DNA of 64,000 bases from Acholoe squamosa (GCA_949317995.1 OX439049.1:9277395-9341394); one strand, 5' to 3'; positions 1 to 11,476 are shown, counted from the stretch's first letter. Notes: generated by a model not told the origin, from the letters alone. Numbers and translations are program-made.

Positions 1-2
1 TT

Positions 3-111
3 TTAACCCTTTGAAGGCAATTACGTGTCTCAGTGCCCCATGACCATTGGTCAGCATGATGCACCAATGAAGTGCTGTGGAACACTTCATCGGTGCATCC
101 TGGAGACTCTC
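3..111. mobile_element. Family A MITE, left-end fragment
   Basis: Starts with TTAACCCTTTGAAGGC, then CATGATGCACCAATGAAGTG and its inverted partner CACTTCATCGGTGCATC. This is the left half of the piggyBac-like family described at 37319-37581; the right half is missing. Confidence 0.75.
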
Positions 112-1149
112 TGCACAGAAAAAAAAAATCCAAGTTCGTAGATCTAATTCAACTTAGGTGAAACACCTAATTAGGCAAAACCCCCAACACAGGCAAGGCA
201 ATCAGCCTTGACTTAGCCAAGATAGAAAAGTGGTCACTTTGCCTAAGGGGAAGCTCAGTAGTTTGTCTAAGAGATAGCAGATTTCTTCACACCAGCTGGC
301 AGTGTGGTTTGCATGAGGGGTTTTCTAGTATGTGTATATCATGTAGGATCATGAAATTCATGTTTCCTGAAACGAATGGTGATTCCAATGACTGTTGGCA
401 TAATGAGGTTTTTACAATTCAACCTGACATAATTATTGACAAATTCACCTAATAAGTTTACAAATCATTGAAAGAGGAAGGAAGGAGAATAGAAACACCT
501 GTCCTATGGATATTCAAATATACTCATATATATCTACAGTGGTGAGTCCATTTATAACCTTGTAATAAACCCAGAGCAACTTAGCTTAGGGGTTGAAAAT
601 AATGTCAGGCATTGAACATGCTTCCGAACCCTTTCTATCCCTGTGTTTCTCAAAAACAGTCTTATAGTACAGCATATATGCAGTATAGGAAGTTAAGGGG
701 TTAGGTGATGAGGCACTGCTGTGGGTGTCTAAACTATATAACATAGAGTTTACACTGACCAGGGGGGGTGGTGGATTTTCGGGCCAAAACTTTGTATGTT
801 CCCCATCGACGGCAGTCAACACTTTTTCTGCCCCCCTGCACTGTGGAGGCGTGGAGAATTTTCATGCCCCTCTTTGATCTATAGTAGTGCAAGGGCTTTT
901 TTTGCTAAAATAGAGGTAATTTTTTATGCCCCCCCCCTCAGGAGGGCTCTGAAATGTTTACACCCCCCTCAAACTGACTACCCACTCCCCTGTTGATAAA
1001 TAATGACCACTTCCCAAAGGGTATTCTGAGCCCTGGGCTCCATGCCCTATCTTATCCAGGCTTCATTGCTTCCTGCCCTGGAGCCTTGCTTATTTAGAGG
1101 TCTGTTGACCTACACATTCAGTCAATCATTTTTCAGTTTACATTCTCTG
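112..1149. other. No gene recognised
   Basis: AT-rich sequence with short G and C homopolymer runs near 760-970. No splice-flanked reading frame, no RNA gene and no repeat shared with the rest of the window was seen. Confidence 0.5.
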
Positions 1150-1400
1150 TAAAGGTTAGATATACCCCTACTAGGGCCCCAGATGGGTAAATTCGACAAG
1201 GGGACAAGGCCAGTTTTCAATTCCGACATGGGACATAGGGTTGAGAGACAAATGACAAGTCCATTTCTTGAATTTGACAGGGGACATGGGTTTAGGGACA
1301 GGGGACAAGGCCATTTCTTAAATTCATCAATCGGCTGAGAGACAAGGGACAAGAACCATTTCTTATAGAATCGATAATGTACATGGACCCCCTTCCAGGG
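1150..1400. repeat. Family M repeat (GACATGTGACATGG type)
   Basis: Contains several loosely repeated pieces of the kind 'cattTCTTAAATTcgACAtgGGACA'. The same motif set returns at 6625-6990, 10150-10610 and 57035-57090, in both orientations. Flanked by CCCTACTAGGGCCCC on the left and CCAGGGCCCTG on the right, which suggests an inverted-repeat element. Class unknown. Confidence 0.5.
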
Positions 1401-1997
1401 CCCTGTTGCTGGTCAGGAAGTTTTCATTAGCATGCTGTGTCAGACAATTTTGTTTCTAGGCTTTTGAGTTTGAGTTTTTGAGGCTTTCCTAATGCATACT
1501 AGTTTTGTTGGATTGTGTTAATTAGTACTACACTCTTCATAACCTCAATCAGTCAATTGTGTGAAATAATTTTAGGCAGGACTTGCTTCTGAAGTATGAT
1601 TAGCACAAGAACCTTTCTGAGACAATGATCTGGGATATTCTTAGGACGTCATGGTGTTGGTTTGGAAATGCAATTATTCGGTTCCATCATGTGCAGTCAT
1701 TACCTGGAGGAGGCTGACATGGAGGGGATTTGACCTTTATTAGGACTGACTCCACTGCATCGGTCGAGACTATTTTTTGCTAATCTGACCGCTGTTTTTT
1801 TTAAAATTCCTACAAGAAGTTAAACTAGATTTGAAAGGGTATATTAGAAAAAACCTTAGATAATGGGAGTCTTTGGTGACAACCTCTGAGCTGTATCATA
1901 ATAGAAATAATTTAATGATTTCTCAGGTTCTAATATATATACTGATCAAAAACGTGTTATATATGTATATATATATAGTAGTGAATCGCTAGTTCAA

Positions 1998-2545
1998 TGT
2001 CTATCGGAGATAGTTATTTCGGAGTATCTGAATTTGTCTCTGCTGTATGTTTTATGGCTAATTAAAGACACAACTTCATCAACTTGAATACCTTCTCTTT
2101 TATTCGGAGGCTCACTGTTTTGTCAGAGAACTCCGCATCGTAACAACATATACAGATCATTTATCAGTATGCTCTTTATGAGCCAGTAATGCTTATCGCC
2201 AGGTTTATGTACACAGTTTCTGAGCTTAAGAGTCTTTCTTCGGGTCCTGGAGTCCGGAGGGGTCAACGATGTGAACTGTGTGAGTCTGTAGGACAGACTG
2301 AGGACTCGGAGGACTCCCCTTACTTTTATACTTTACAAACCTGAAGTGCCTTTGAGTGGCACCCCCTAGCGGCAGGCACCGGAACAAGTGCGGCCCTCCA
2401 AAGCCTCCGAGATATCCCTCTGGATATCTCCAGGGATCCCAAGTAGCCTCCAGCACCACTCCGACGGAGCATACCCCAACTGGAATCACTCAGATGGAGT
2501 GATTTACCTAAACCTTCCGGCTACTCCGAACTCTGGCTTCCAACA
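1998..2545 (-). mobile_element. LTR-like block (possible solo LTR), minus strand
   Basis: Read on the minus strand it begins TGTTGGAAGCC and ends CGATAGACA (TG...CA ends). It carries a TATAAAAG box at 2323-2330, a likely start region just after it, and an AATAAA signal at 2099-2104 about 225 bp downstream, the U3-R-U5 order of an LTR. No flanking 5-bp duplication and no gag/pol were found. An ordinary promoter plus poly(A) site is the alternative. Confidence 0.4.
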
Positions 2546-2546
2546 C

Positions 2547-2548
<2 letters not shown>

Positions 2549-2607
<59 letters not shown>
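2549..2607. repeat. (TA)n microsatellite
   Basis: Nearly pure TA dinucleotide run of about 58 bp at the right edge of the LTR-like block. One of five long TA runs in the window. Confidence 0.97.
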
Positions 2608-2613
<6 letters not shown>

Positions 2614-3862
2614 CAGACTGTTTTAGAGGCCAACCCTGGCTTATAAAGACTTCCTGAACTTGGCTTTTAGCAAACCAGCAATTTAAGGTGTGACTAATAT
2701 CTGTATCACTTACATACTAGTCACTATTAATTGAATTCTATATGGGCCATTCCAAGAAATGTTGCACATTTGGTTCCTTGGACATATAGACACTGCTAGA
2801 CCACTTATCATTTTTTTTATTCCTTAGTGGGGAGTCATAGTTAAGATTTCCATGTGGTTTCAGGAGGTCTTGAGGCATAATTTATTTTCCATATGAATTC
2901 AAAGATAATTTCTACACTATGAAACGTGAGTGAATATTGTTTTTAAGTGACCATACAGCCTAGTTAAGAAATAGCACCATTGTCATTGTTCCCATTATAT
3001 ATAATCAAGAGGTACCCTAGTGGGGTAACCACCATAGAAAAAGTTTGGACAGAACTTGGTAAATATCCAAGCCAGGTAGATGATAGTGATTTTCAATACA
3101 AACGCAATCACTCACATTTCAGTTCACTCATGTTTCATGGTATTTTGACTGCTAATAGACTAAACCAATGTACATGGTTCTATGGGGTTCTCTTTGTAAA
3201 GCGAAACATGAGTGCCTTGGCCATAATTTGCTCTTTGCTGGTCCTTGGCCATAATTTGCTCTTTGCTGGTCAAAGTAATGTATGCTTGGGTTTAAATATG
3301 ATACTTCTTTAGAATAGGGTCTCTATGTGTATAATAAGCCTTCTGACCATGTTTAGGTATTTTGTGATGACCCACTCTCCCAAATATGGGTTTTAATGTC
3401 GAAATCTAAGCCCATAGGAGGGAAACTGCAATTATTCTATATAGTAAACATACTGGAGACAATGGTTTATATAATGATTGTGTAAGGGTTTTTGAATGAG
3501 CTAGGTTAAAGTTAGAAATAGAAAAGATAATTTTGAATTTTTCAGCATTTCCTATATCTTTATTCCAAGAGTTACCAACCCTTGCATGAGCTTTCCGGTA
3601 TACAAAAGATATAGATTGTACCAGTTAGTACACAAGATTTGGTGTGGCTAGATCTCTATCTAGAAGTTTTAAACATGCTGCAGATATTTGGTCATTCACA
3701 TTCCACTTTTTGTGAAGGTTTTATCATATCTGTAATACAAAATGACACGTTAGAAGTCGGTGCCTTGAAGCAACATTTTTTTATAAGCCAAGATATAGGG
3801 CTATCAATAGAATGTGTTATGTGGGAGTATACATAAGCAGTCAGTTTGGCGTCATTTTACAG
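2608..3862. repeat. Non-coding stretch with a small tandem duplication
   Basis: The only structure seen is a 28-bp direct duplication at 3214-3269 (unit begins CCTTGGCCATAATTTG, two copies). The rest shows no RNA gene or shared repeat. It would be upstream intron or 5' flank of the exon at 3863. Confidence 0.6.
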
Positions 3863-4309
3863 CGAGCAGAGGGATGGTTAATAGCCAATTGGAGACAGGC
3901 ATTCCACGCCTGGAGTATGACAATCTGCCAATAGAGTTCACCTGCCCTGGGTTGGAGCACATGAGGGTGAGGGCTGAGCTTTACAATGGGACCCATTGGC
4001 CAATGCTTTTCCAACATGTACAGGAGAGCTTTGAAACTGGCTCAGGGTTCCCCGAGGAGATGTCTATTCAGAAGAAGAATAATCCTTCTAAGTTTGGTTA
4101 TGGGAAGATTGTTATCCTGAATATAGCGGACGGGGAATTGATAGCAGCATTTTCTGTTCAGCCCAGCAATATGTGTCGAAGTGAGAGACCACCTTATTGT
4201 ATGGTGTTCGTTTTAGTCAATAAGGCATACAGAGGGCAACAAATTGCCTTTCATATGATAAGAATGTATAAGGACTTCTCGTCACATTGCGGCTATTTAG
4301 GATCAATTG
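3863..4309 (+). CDS. GNAT-type N-acetyltransferase, coding exon (partial)
   Basis: Likely transfers an acetyl group from acetyl-CoA to an amine; substrate unknown. The exon follows a pyrimidine-rich acceptor (TCATTTTACAG) and ends at a strong donor (CAATTG|GTAAGG). An ATG in fair context at 3874 gives 145 codons plus one base. Around residues 30-55 is the N-terminal helix region typical of the fold (HMRVRAELYNGTHWP then MLFQHVQESF). Residues 76-95 (YGKIVILNIADGELIAAFS) fit strands beta2-beta4. Residues 110-135 (MVFVLVNKAYRGQQIAFHMI) match the motif A strand and acetyl-CoA loop, with R-G-Q-x-I-A at 120-125. The C-terminal strands of the domain are absent, so at least one downstream exon is required. 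The frame is open upstream to 3814, but the acceptor argues the exon starts at 3863. Family membership is from motif reading only. Confidence 0.55.
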
Positions 4310-4992
4310 GTAAGGTTCCACCGATTTCTATGGCACTGGTTCCAGGAATGTTATGTAATTTTATATAGGTCTTGTCTTGCTATTCTCCCTCAACCAATAC
4401 AATTAGTTAAATTTATATTTGGCTATCATATTATTCAATTCAGTTTAGTAGTACAGACCAAAAATCAGCTAATAGAAATCACATAATTAATATTACTTAA
4501 CAGAACGGATGGAAAAACAAATCTATCATAAACAGCATTACAATAGTTATAAAGTGGGCTTTGTCTTTAAAAAGAAAATATTTGTCATGTCTTCAATGCA
4601 AATATTACTCTATTTTAACCAAAAGATAATAGGTTCTTTGGTACATCAAAAGGGTTTTTAAGGGGGACACTTCATCAGTTGTTAACATTTTTAATTTCCT
4701 AAAACTGCGTTTTTTAATGTGAAAAGAGACATTTTTCTTCCCAAGGGGGTTGAGGCAAAATATCACTCGATTTTTATAATGGCTTCGTGTAGCAGTCCTA
4801 GTTTTGGATAAAGAAAGTTCTACCCTACTTATTGCCACTTATATGTTATCATTAGGGCAGAGAGCACGATTGTCTGATAGTTCCTATGATGTCAGAACAA
4901 ACCAACTGCATCAGGTCCTGCATTGTTTGGTCATGAAAGAAACACCTAATCACATTATTAGATGCCCACACGTAGAAACCGAGGTATTGGAT
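4310..4992. other. Presumed intron start; nothing recognised
   Basis: Begins with the GTAAGG donor. No second exon with the missing acetyltransferase strands could be recognised here. Confidence 0.4.
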
Positions 4993-5199
4993 TAAAGAAT
5001 CCACCGGGCTTCCCTAGCCCACTTAAAAGGGTCTATATCTCCTCTTTCCTATCCCCTCAGGATGTGTGTGGTGCACATATGCGCGGGCACTGACAGATTC
5101 CTCTGTTAAATTATCAACCTGTGAAGCACGGGATAGCCACTTAGTGCCGCTAAAGTGCTGTAAAACACAAGTCAATCAATCAATCAATAAAGAATCCAC
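4993..5199 (+). mobile_element. Family B SINE, (TCAA)n-tail form, with 12-bp target duplication
   Basis: The 12-bp sequence TAAAGAATCCAC occurs at 4993-5004 and again at 5188-5199 and brackets the element at 5005-5187, direct proof of target-primed insertion. The first ~110 bp (CGGGCTTCCCTAGCCCACTT through the GGGCACTGAC segment) match other B copies, but the 3' part is different and ends GCTGTAAAACACAAG followed by a TCAA repeat tail. Other copies end in (ACTC)n. No clear tRNA-type A and B boxes were seen in the head. Confidence 0.85.
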
Positions 5200-5978
5200 G
5201 TTCTTTAAAGCCCACATTCTTTAAAGCCCCTACATATATGGTTATGGGATCCTTGACTTCATGGAATATGCCGGTCCCACCTCAGGGAATACAATGCACA
5301 AACTATTCCATGATCGTGGACATTTGCTTTTATAGGTCTGAGTATAAAAAGGGATATAATTATGAGGGACACAGTGCAGAATAATGCCCCACTAAACGGT
5401 CGCCTCAGTGCAAGTTTTAATTGACATTTTGGCAAAATTGAGCTTTTTGCTGTTTTAAAATCTATCGATCCCATCTCTACCTACTATGAACATGTACTCA
5501 AGCTCTGCCTATGACATGCGTGCCTACAGGTCAAAGTGTAACAAGGCTGTCTCTAGTTGGTATTTTAGTCTAAATCGAGCAGAAAACTTCCCTTAAGCAG
5601 TTTCAGTTCATGTCTCCAAAAATTGCCACTTTCTTTTCTCTACATACATGTTGCTGGTTCCAAAAAGAGTAATCATTATTTGGTTTCAATCGTAATATCA
5701 ATAATTCATTAATTCTATTTTCATCTCATACTGGTTAGTGTTTTTTTTTTCTTTTTTGCAGTTGGGGGGGGGGCTTCAATTACCGGTATAGTCCTCCCCC
5801 TCTCTGTAAATGAATAGTGTAAGAGGGACCTTTAGAACTAATAATATATTTCCATACCAAAAGGTATCTTTATACGGGGATGAAACAATGCAAAACCAGA
5901 CTACAGAAAGGAACTAGAAAGTACTCTAGACCCGGGACTCTAGAGAGTATAGTACTAGTACCATAGAGTTGATAACAG
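5200..5978. other. No gene recognised
   Basis: Starts with a short duplication of TTCTTTAAAGCCC. Otherwise unremarkable apart from a T-rich then G-rich run near 5741-5775. Confidence 0.4.
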
Positions 5979-5993
5979 GGAGAGAGAGAGAGA

Positions 5994-6026
<33 letters not shown>

Positions 6027-6085
6027 ACAGACAAGCATACAGACAGACAGACATGCAGAGATAGATAGAAAGACAGACAGACAGA
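5979..6085. repeat. (GA)n / (CAGA)n / (GATA)n purine microsatellite
   Basis: Compound GA, GTGT, CAGA and GATA simple repeats of about 105 bp. Long minus-strand open frames here are only translations of the low-complexity tract. Confidence 0.9.
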
Positions 6086-6309
6086 TACAGATTGATCATT
6101 GAGACGGGGAGGCGGTTGATATTTCCATGGCCCATGATGAAGTACACAGTCTGATCTTGAGGGGGCGCTACAGAAGAGGTGTATATCTATCAGACACACC
6201 AGGGGGCGTACCAGTGCCGTCAACCACAGAATGCTGGTCGGTCTCATCTAGACCTCCCAGTCATACCAGAACATTAGCCTTTCCAGTAGTTAAAACCACT
6301 GAGTGATAA

Positions 6310-6455
6310 TGAATAGAACGATATTTCAACAACTAAGGTCATATTTATGGCGATAACTACATTACACAATTTCACAGAGGGATGTGTCAGTGCCCGCGCA
6401 TTTGTGTACCAAAAACATTTCAGGTGATATGAAAGAGGAGATACATACCCTGTAA
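6310..6455 (-). mobile_element. Family B SINE fragment, minus strand
   Basis: Shows the reverse complement of the family B 3' half: AACTAAGGTCATATTTATGG, then CATTACACAATTTCACAGAG and GTGTCAGTGCCCGCGCAT. It diverges from younger copies and lacks a clear (ACTC)n tail, so it is an older copy. Confidence 0.7.
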
Positions 6456-6624
6456 AACTAGTGAATCATAGTCTGAAATAAGTTTATGAGAATAAACCTT
6501 CCATAAACACATAGAGTTGACATGCCCCAGAATTGCATTCTACTTCTGCTTACTGTACATAGCTGGGTTTGTATTTCCATGGTTAAACAATCATTTTGGC
6601 TCCATCATAATGGATCTAGACCAC

Positions 6625-6990
6625 TAAATTCGACATGGCCATTTCATGAATACAACATGCTGCATGGAGCTTAGTGACAAGGAAAGGGAAGAGTTAAAAG
6701 TTAGTGACATGAGGCATGCCCTTCTCTCAATGTAGCATAGTCCGATGGTTAGGGCCAAAACATCAGGCATGTATGAGCTAAAGATAACAATAAATGGTCT
6801 ACAAATGCCTAGATATGGTATTATTACATTGTGTAGAAAACATTTGAACATAATTTGAGAGATGAAAAAGTCGGACCATGCCACTTCAAAATCGACATGG
6901 AGTTTCAATACCAATTTAGTGAAATGTGACATTGCGTTTTCTTAAAATCGACATGTGACATGGGGAGCAACTATCTAGACATTTGGAAAC
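6625..6990. repeat. Family M repeat
   Basis: Holds AATTCGACATGGCCATTTC near the left and TTTTCTTAAAATCGACATG near 6937, the same motifs as 1150-1400 and 10150-10610. Confidence 0.45.
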
Positions 6991-7171
6991 TTTTGGATAG
7001 ATAATTGGCATGGTGTGAAGAAAAGTGGGCAGCACAGGAGAGAGTGAAGTTTGAATAGAACCGAAGTAAAATGAAAGTGAAAGTGTTATTGATATGACGT
7101 GACAGATACATGTGCAAGGAGTCATTCACTCTGTAGTCTGCTTTTTGATAGACATGCCACTTGTGTCATTA

Positions 7172-7402
7172 ATACACATTGTAAAAAGAAATGTTGTCGA
7201 AATAAGGACAGAACCCTCGTCCCAAAGCTGCCAGAGATCCATGATTATTTTCCCATTGATTCCTAGTACCTATGTGTACCACTGCTCTGCCACCTAAAGC
7301 TTCTTGTCAAACTACACTGGTTTCTTGCCATGCAGTTAAGATGTTTCATTGTTCATTTCTACTAGAATCCCTTATAGATTCAACAGTTATTTTTTACAGT
7401 GC
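7172..7402. mobile_element. Family L MITE (CACTGTAAAA ends)
   Basis: Runs from TACACATTGTAAAAAG to TTTTTTACAGTGCA, inverted ends with possible TA target duplications. Internal landmarks (GTTGTCGAAATAA, GCTGCCAGAGATCCAT, ACCACTGCTCTGCCACCT) recur in four other copies at 23413, 31291, 40876 and 53322. TA target and CACTG ends are compatible with a Tc1/mariner-mobilised MITE, which is inference. Confidence 0.65.
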
Positions 7403-7560
7403 ACTCAAAAGATGTGGTCCATGTTAGAAATCTTTAGTCATGAAATGTTACACTGATATGTCAGTACACAACACGATCCGGAATCAGGCCAACATCTCTA
7501 TATATATACATGTAATAACATAGTATGTCCATCACTGCGTCATACTGGAGAAGGCTCAGT

Positions 7561-7736
7561 CCTTAAAGGTGACCGCAGACAGGCCCAATTCGATCAGTAA
7601 CCAGGGAGTATTGATCTGATCCGATCGGAAATATCAAACATTTTTTAAATTGTCAGATGCGATCAGAGGTCCGCCCAGACGCTCCTGATCGCCAGGATCG
7701 GTTGATCGGTTTGGGCACATCTGTGGCCCCCTTAAG
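7561..7736. mobile_element. Short TIR element Q with CCTTAAAGGTGACC end
   Basis: Left end CCTTAAAGGTGACCGCAGAC and right end GTGGCCCCCTTAAG are inverted, with further pairing of GGCCCAATTCGATC against GATCGGTTTGGGC. The interior is rich in GATC/CGATCG motifs. Single copy in this window. Confidence 0.55.
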
Positions 7737-7766
7737 AGTGAACCTTTAGATTTAAGCAACTTTAAT

Positions 7767-7826
7767 CAGAACTTAAAGTTGATTATTGACCTACCTTTTA
7801 ACACCATTTATCAACTTAAAGTTCTG
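7767..7826. repeat. 17-bp perfect inverted repeat
   Basis: CAGAACTTAAAGTTGAT at 7767-7783 pairs perfectly with ATCAACTTAAAGTTCTG at 7810-7826 around a 26-bp loop. It immediately follows element Q. Confidence 0.8.
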
Positions 7827-8200
7827 CTCCCAGTTGTGTAAATGCGAAACTTCATGCAGTATAACATGTAGTATTTACATCAGAGACTTCTAGTGCTTTT
7901 TGCCCATTTAATTGGTCGGCCTGATCCATTCATGCTGCCCCAGGTACTAATTTCCTAAGACTATTTACAATCCTCATGCTGCAGCTACAGGGTTAATACA
8001 CTCCCTAACAGCTCCAATGAAGTGCTGCCGAGCTAACTTCATAGGTGTGTGTAGGGGTTCGTTCCCTCCCCGGGTGCGTAGAGCCCCAGAGGCCAGCTCA
8101 CTTGGTCGTCACTCCCCCTATGTATACCATAGCGATCCAGAGGTAGGTGGAAGGTGGAAATGTCAGTGGGGCCGTGTTGGTGACAGGGTATGTCAGGCCA

Positions 8201-8271
8201 GGGGATGTAGCTCAGCAGTAGAGCACTTGACTTGCAAGCGAGAGACCCGGGTTCGAATCCCGGTGTCTCCA
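8201..8271 (+). tRNA. tRNA-Ala (anticodon TGC)
   Basis: The 71-nt cloverleaf has acceptor GGGGATG against TGTCTCC, including the G3-T70 wobble pair that is the alanine identity signal, and discriminator A at 8271. The D arm is GCTC/GAGC, the anticodon loop CTTGCAA gives TGC, and the T arm is CCGGG-TTCGAAT-CCCGG. A box (TAGCTCAGCAGTAGAGC) and B box (GGTTCGAATCC) are intact. Odd points: one mismatch at the base of the anticodon stem (A31-G39), extra wobble pairs at 6-67 and 7-66, and a 4-nt variable loop. No intron. Probably functional, though a young tRNA-derived pseudogene cannot be excluded. Confidence 0.87.
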
Positions 8272-8277
8272 GAGACG

Positions 8278-8282
8278 TTTTT
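8278..8282 (+). terminator. Pol III terminator of tRNA-Ala
   Basis: Run of five T residues starting seven bases after the discriminator base. Confidence 0.75.
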
Positions 8283-8344
8283 GCCGACCTCTACAGGTGC
8301 ATCATACCGACCAATGGGAAATGGTGCACTGCTGCATCTACCCG

Positions 8345-8522
8345 TTAACCATTTAAAGGCCGCTGATGCAGGAGCGAATCATGCCCATTGGTCGTCATGA
8401 TGCTCCAATAAAGTGCTTGCGAGCAATCTCACCAGCACTCCATTGGTGCATCATGCCCATTGGTCGTCATGACGACCAATGGGCATGATGCATTAATACA
8501 TCAGTGGCCCTTAAAGTGTTTA
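8345..8522. mobile_element. Family A MITE, nearly complete
   Basis: TTAA at 8345-8348 is followed by CCATTTAAAGGCCGCTGATG; the right end reads CAGTGGCCCTTAAAGTGTTTA. It contains an extra perfect palindrome at 8455-8492 (CATGCCCATTGGTCGTCATG and its complement). It shares its left TTAA with the right end of the copy that surrounds the tRNA. Confidence 0.8.
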
Positions 8523-9565
8523 TTGCTTCAGGAGATATGGAAGAAGGGGGAACTCATAATCATGGGAGAATTTATCTGCCCAGTTGGGTGGGCATGGAAT
8601 GCACGAATGCAGATTATAGACTACACTCCGATGTAATAAGATATATATGGACGAGTTAACCCTTTTTGCCCATACATATCTAGCCAGCAAAGAAGTCTCT
8701 TACACCCAGTCCTTACAGTCTCAGACATACACTGAACTACAATAGCGTGAGTTACATTTACGAATTGTTACTATTTATAGATCTCTGTGGGCAAACAAAC
8801 CAATGCACTGAATTGACCTTAGGGTGTATGGCCGGTAAAGTGACAATGTCTGCAATTGTAAATTATCTTATATACAAGGCGATTCTATCTCTTAGAGTCT
8901 AGGTCCTTTTCCACATGTTAGGTCATGTAATTCATTACTAATGAGATACATGCATACAAAATCACAAGGGTCAGATAGTATGACAAGCTAGTGACCCAAT
9001 ACTGAGTCCAGTGTAAGGCTGGTCTGGTATGGGGTTGTTTACCTGTACTTCTGCATGTAGTAGTAGTACTACTAGTAGTACTATACTAGGGCTAGGCTAT
9101 TATGTTCCATTCCCTGTTAACACTGGTTAATAGGAAGGAATGGATAGCACCCCCTCATAGTACTATATAACTTGATCATTATTTACAGTGTGCCCTTCTT
9201 CTAGAATTAGATATAGGATATTATACACTAAACAGGGAGGCTAGACTTTGAGAGTAGGCCGAGAGCTGGGCGGTGATCCAGCAGAACACCTAACCAGTGC
9301 CTCATTCTGGTTAACAATGGGATCAACCTGCCCAGCTCCACACAGCTATGGTAGAACCACAGCTAACCACCCTATGACGTAGCAGAGGCCTAACTGTAAC
9401 TCATGCTATTCAGTCTTGGATAGCATCTTTGAAGCCATTGCAATGTTCAGGTCTTAACACTATGGTTATGTCATGAAAGCTGACATTGGACAGTGTCTAA
9501 TTATATGATATTGTTATGGGTCAACATGGGGTATTTCGAAGCTTAGTCACATGGGACGAGGACAT
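8523..9565. other. No gene recognised
   Basis: Only a small self-complementary run of GTAGTAGTACTACTAGTAG near 9058-9082 stands out. No splice-bounded frame or shared repeat was identified. Confidence 0.4.
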
Positions 9566-9727
9566 TTAACCCTTTAAGGGCCGCTGATGTATTAATGCAC
9601 CATGCCCACTGGTCTTCATGATGCACCAATGAAGTGCTGGTGAGACTACTCACCAGCACTTGATTAGTGCATCATGACAACCAATGGGAATGATGCACTC
9701 CTACACAACTAGCCCTTGAAGGGTTAG
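9566..9727. mobile_element. Family A MITE, short form
   Basis: Left TTAA at 9566-9569, right TTAG at 9724-9727 (one-base decay). Ends CCCTTTAAGGGCCGC and GCCCTTGAAGGG. It has a single central foldback (GCACCAATGAAGTGCTGGTG), so it is the one-hairpin version of the family. Confidence 0.85.
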
Positions 9728-9774
9728 GGGTTCTCAGAGGAAAATATACTTGTGCATAATTTGACACAAATCCT

Positions 9775-9777
<3 letters not shown>

Positions 9778-9837
<60 letters not shown>
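9778..9837. repeat. (TA)n microsatellite
   Basis: Pure TA run of about 58 bp. Confidence 0.97.
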
Positions 9838-9841
<4 letters not shown>

Positions 9842-10149
9842 ATACATAAAATCGACTGTAGTTAATCTTCTAATTCTGTCTTATTATATCAGAATATGGA
9901 ATGAAAATGGAACAAAAACGTTCTCCTTTGATTTATAGCTTATTTTGCTTTGAACAGTCTTAGGGATGGATAATTGACATAATTCACAAATTTGATGAAT
10001 GGAGACTACTTTTCAAGTCATTACCTGGGGTTTTCAGTTAGTCAATACTACAATTATTAAAGTCTCCAGAGCATTTCAAAGTTGCCTACTTCATAATAAA
10101 ATGTCAAAAATGGGTGATAATAGGAGTAGGTAAATAAGCATTTTTTAAG

Positions 10150-10610
10150 CTTTCGGACATTTCTTAAAATAGACATGTGACATGGGTCTCTGTGCCATTA
10201 GGAGAGAAGATAGTCACATGACACAGGTGGTTCTTAAATTCGATATGTCACATGATAGGTTCTTGACCTGGGCGTTTAGGTGATATGCAACATGGCAATT
10301 TCTCAAAATTAACATGTAACATGGGGAACCCCCTCAATAGCCCTGATAGAGGCTGCTACCCTCAGAGGGCCCTCACATCACTGACTAGCTTCAATGAAAC
10401 ACATACCCAAGTCACCCACGGTCCCCACAAATGCCGGCAGTCACACACAGCATACGGGGTGTCCCCCATGTCACATGTCGATTTTAAAAAATGGCCATGT
10501 CCCTATGTCAATTTCAAGAAACCGTCATGTAACCATGTTGATTTTAAGAAATTGTACCATGTCACTAAGCCTAAAATAGCCCATGTTGCCATGTCAATTT
10601 TAGTGGTCCA
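10150..10610. repeat. Family M repeat, two inverted blocks
   Basis: The left block reads TTTCTTAAAATAGACATGTG then similar copies; the right block (from about 10465) carries the reverse complement TCACATGTCGATTTTAAAAA. The blocks face each other across about 130 bp holding CCTCAATAGCCCTGATAGAG. The 218-codon open frame running through here is a by-product. Confidence 0.5.
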
Positions 10611-11062
10611 CTACCTTAGCATACATGATCTCACGTCCCAGTACTCACACGGTTCCATCTTGTCCGATCTGACAAAAGGAGACTTGGTGAGGGGAGAGAT
10701 GTATAAAGAAGAGAGAAAAAAACATACAGAAAAAAAACTGTGTTATGACGTCATTGGTGTGCTATATTTAGCTGTTGGCACGCGGCCAGAATTTCCAACA
10801 GGGTCGCCATGGCCGAGGGGTATTGGGGCCAGAGGCAGCGCTAGTATGGGGATCCAAGTGTCGAAGAAAATCCTTACAGAGCTTGAAATAGATTCAGGCA
10901 TATTTTCACCTGGAAGGGAAGAGGGAGCGCAAAAGGGATGAAGTTGCTGGGAAATGCACTAAGATGAGTATAAATTCCATTCATAATGATGTTAGATAGA
11001 TATTTTTTTAATATAAAGGTCCTGGAGTGTATAATTGTAGAAATCCAATCTACCACTTTTTT

Positions 11063-11476
11063 AGCGCCTCCCATGCCGCATAGCGGCGGTACCGCGAAGC
11101 GGTACGGGAGTGCGCTATGATGATTGCATTTGCCCCATGTGATGAGGTCTCACAATACAAAATTACTGAATAGAGAAATTGATAATTGTGAAATCTTCTT
11201 TATGTCTGCTTTTATGAGACATGTCATCAAACACTGGTATACCGACATTAATGGCGGGAGGCGTTTTTAGCGCCTCCCACACCGCGTAGCGGCGGTACCG
11301 CAAAGCGGTACGCGAGTGCGCTATGATGATTGCATTTGCCCCATGTGATGAGGTCTCACAATACAAAATTACCGAATAGAGAAATTGATAATTGTGAAAT
11401 CTTCTTTATGTCTGCTTTTATGAGACATGTCATCAAACACTGGTATACCGACATTAACGGCGGGAGGCGTTTTTTT
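11063..11476. mobile_element. 206-bp foldback element V, two tandem copies
   Basis: AGCGCCTCCC starts at 11063 and again at 11269 (period 206 bp), and GGCGGGAGGCGTTTTT closes each copy, so the ends are inverted and shared at the junction. The copies are nearly identical. Each starts with a compact hairpin, GGTACCGC-GAA-GCGGTAC, with further CGC/GCG pairing. Tandem MITEs of this type usually arise by unequal exchange or insertion into a TIR. Confidence 0.75.

Larger units (their letters stand above)
7993..8344. mobile_element. Family A MITE split around a tRNA-Ala gene
   Basis: Left piece: GGTTAATACACTCC, then TCCAATGAAGTGCTGCCGAG at about 8011-8032. Right piece: GGTGCATCATACCGACCAAT from about 8297 to GCATCTACCCGTTAACC. 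Between them lie about 260 bp including the tRNA. The arms are in the order expected of one family A copy. Confidence 0.5.

Noticed and set aside
5870-6247. Minus-strand frames rich in Ser, Leu and Cys
   Set aside because: Produced by the GA/CAGA microsatellite.
10285-10941. 218-codon open frame on the plus strand
   Set aside because: Half of it is translated family M repeat (HVDFKKxxC-like repeats come from the DNA motif); no splice context or domain.
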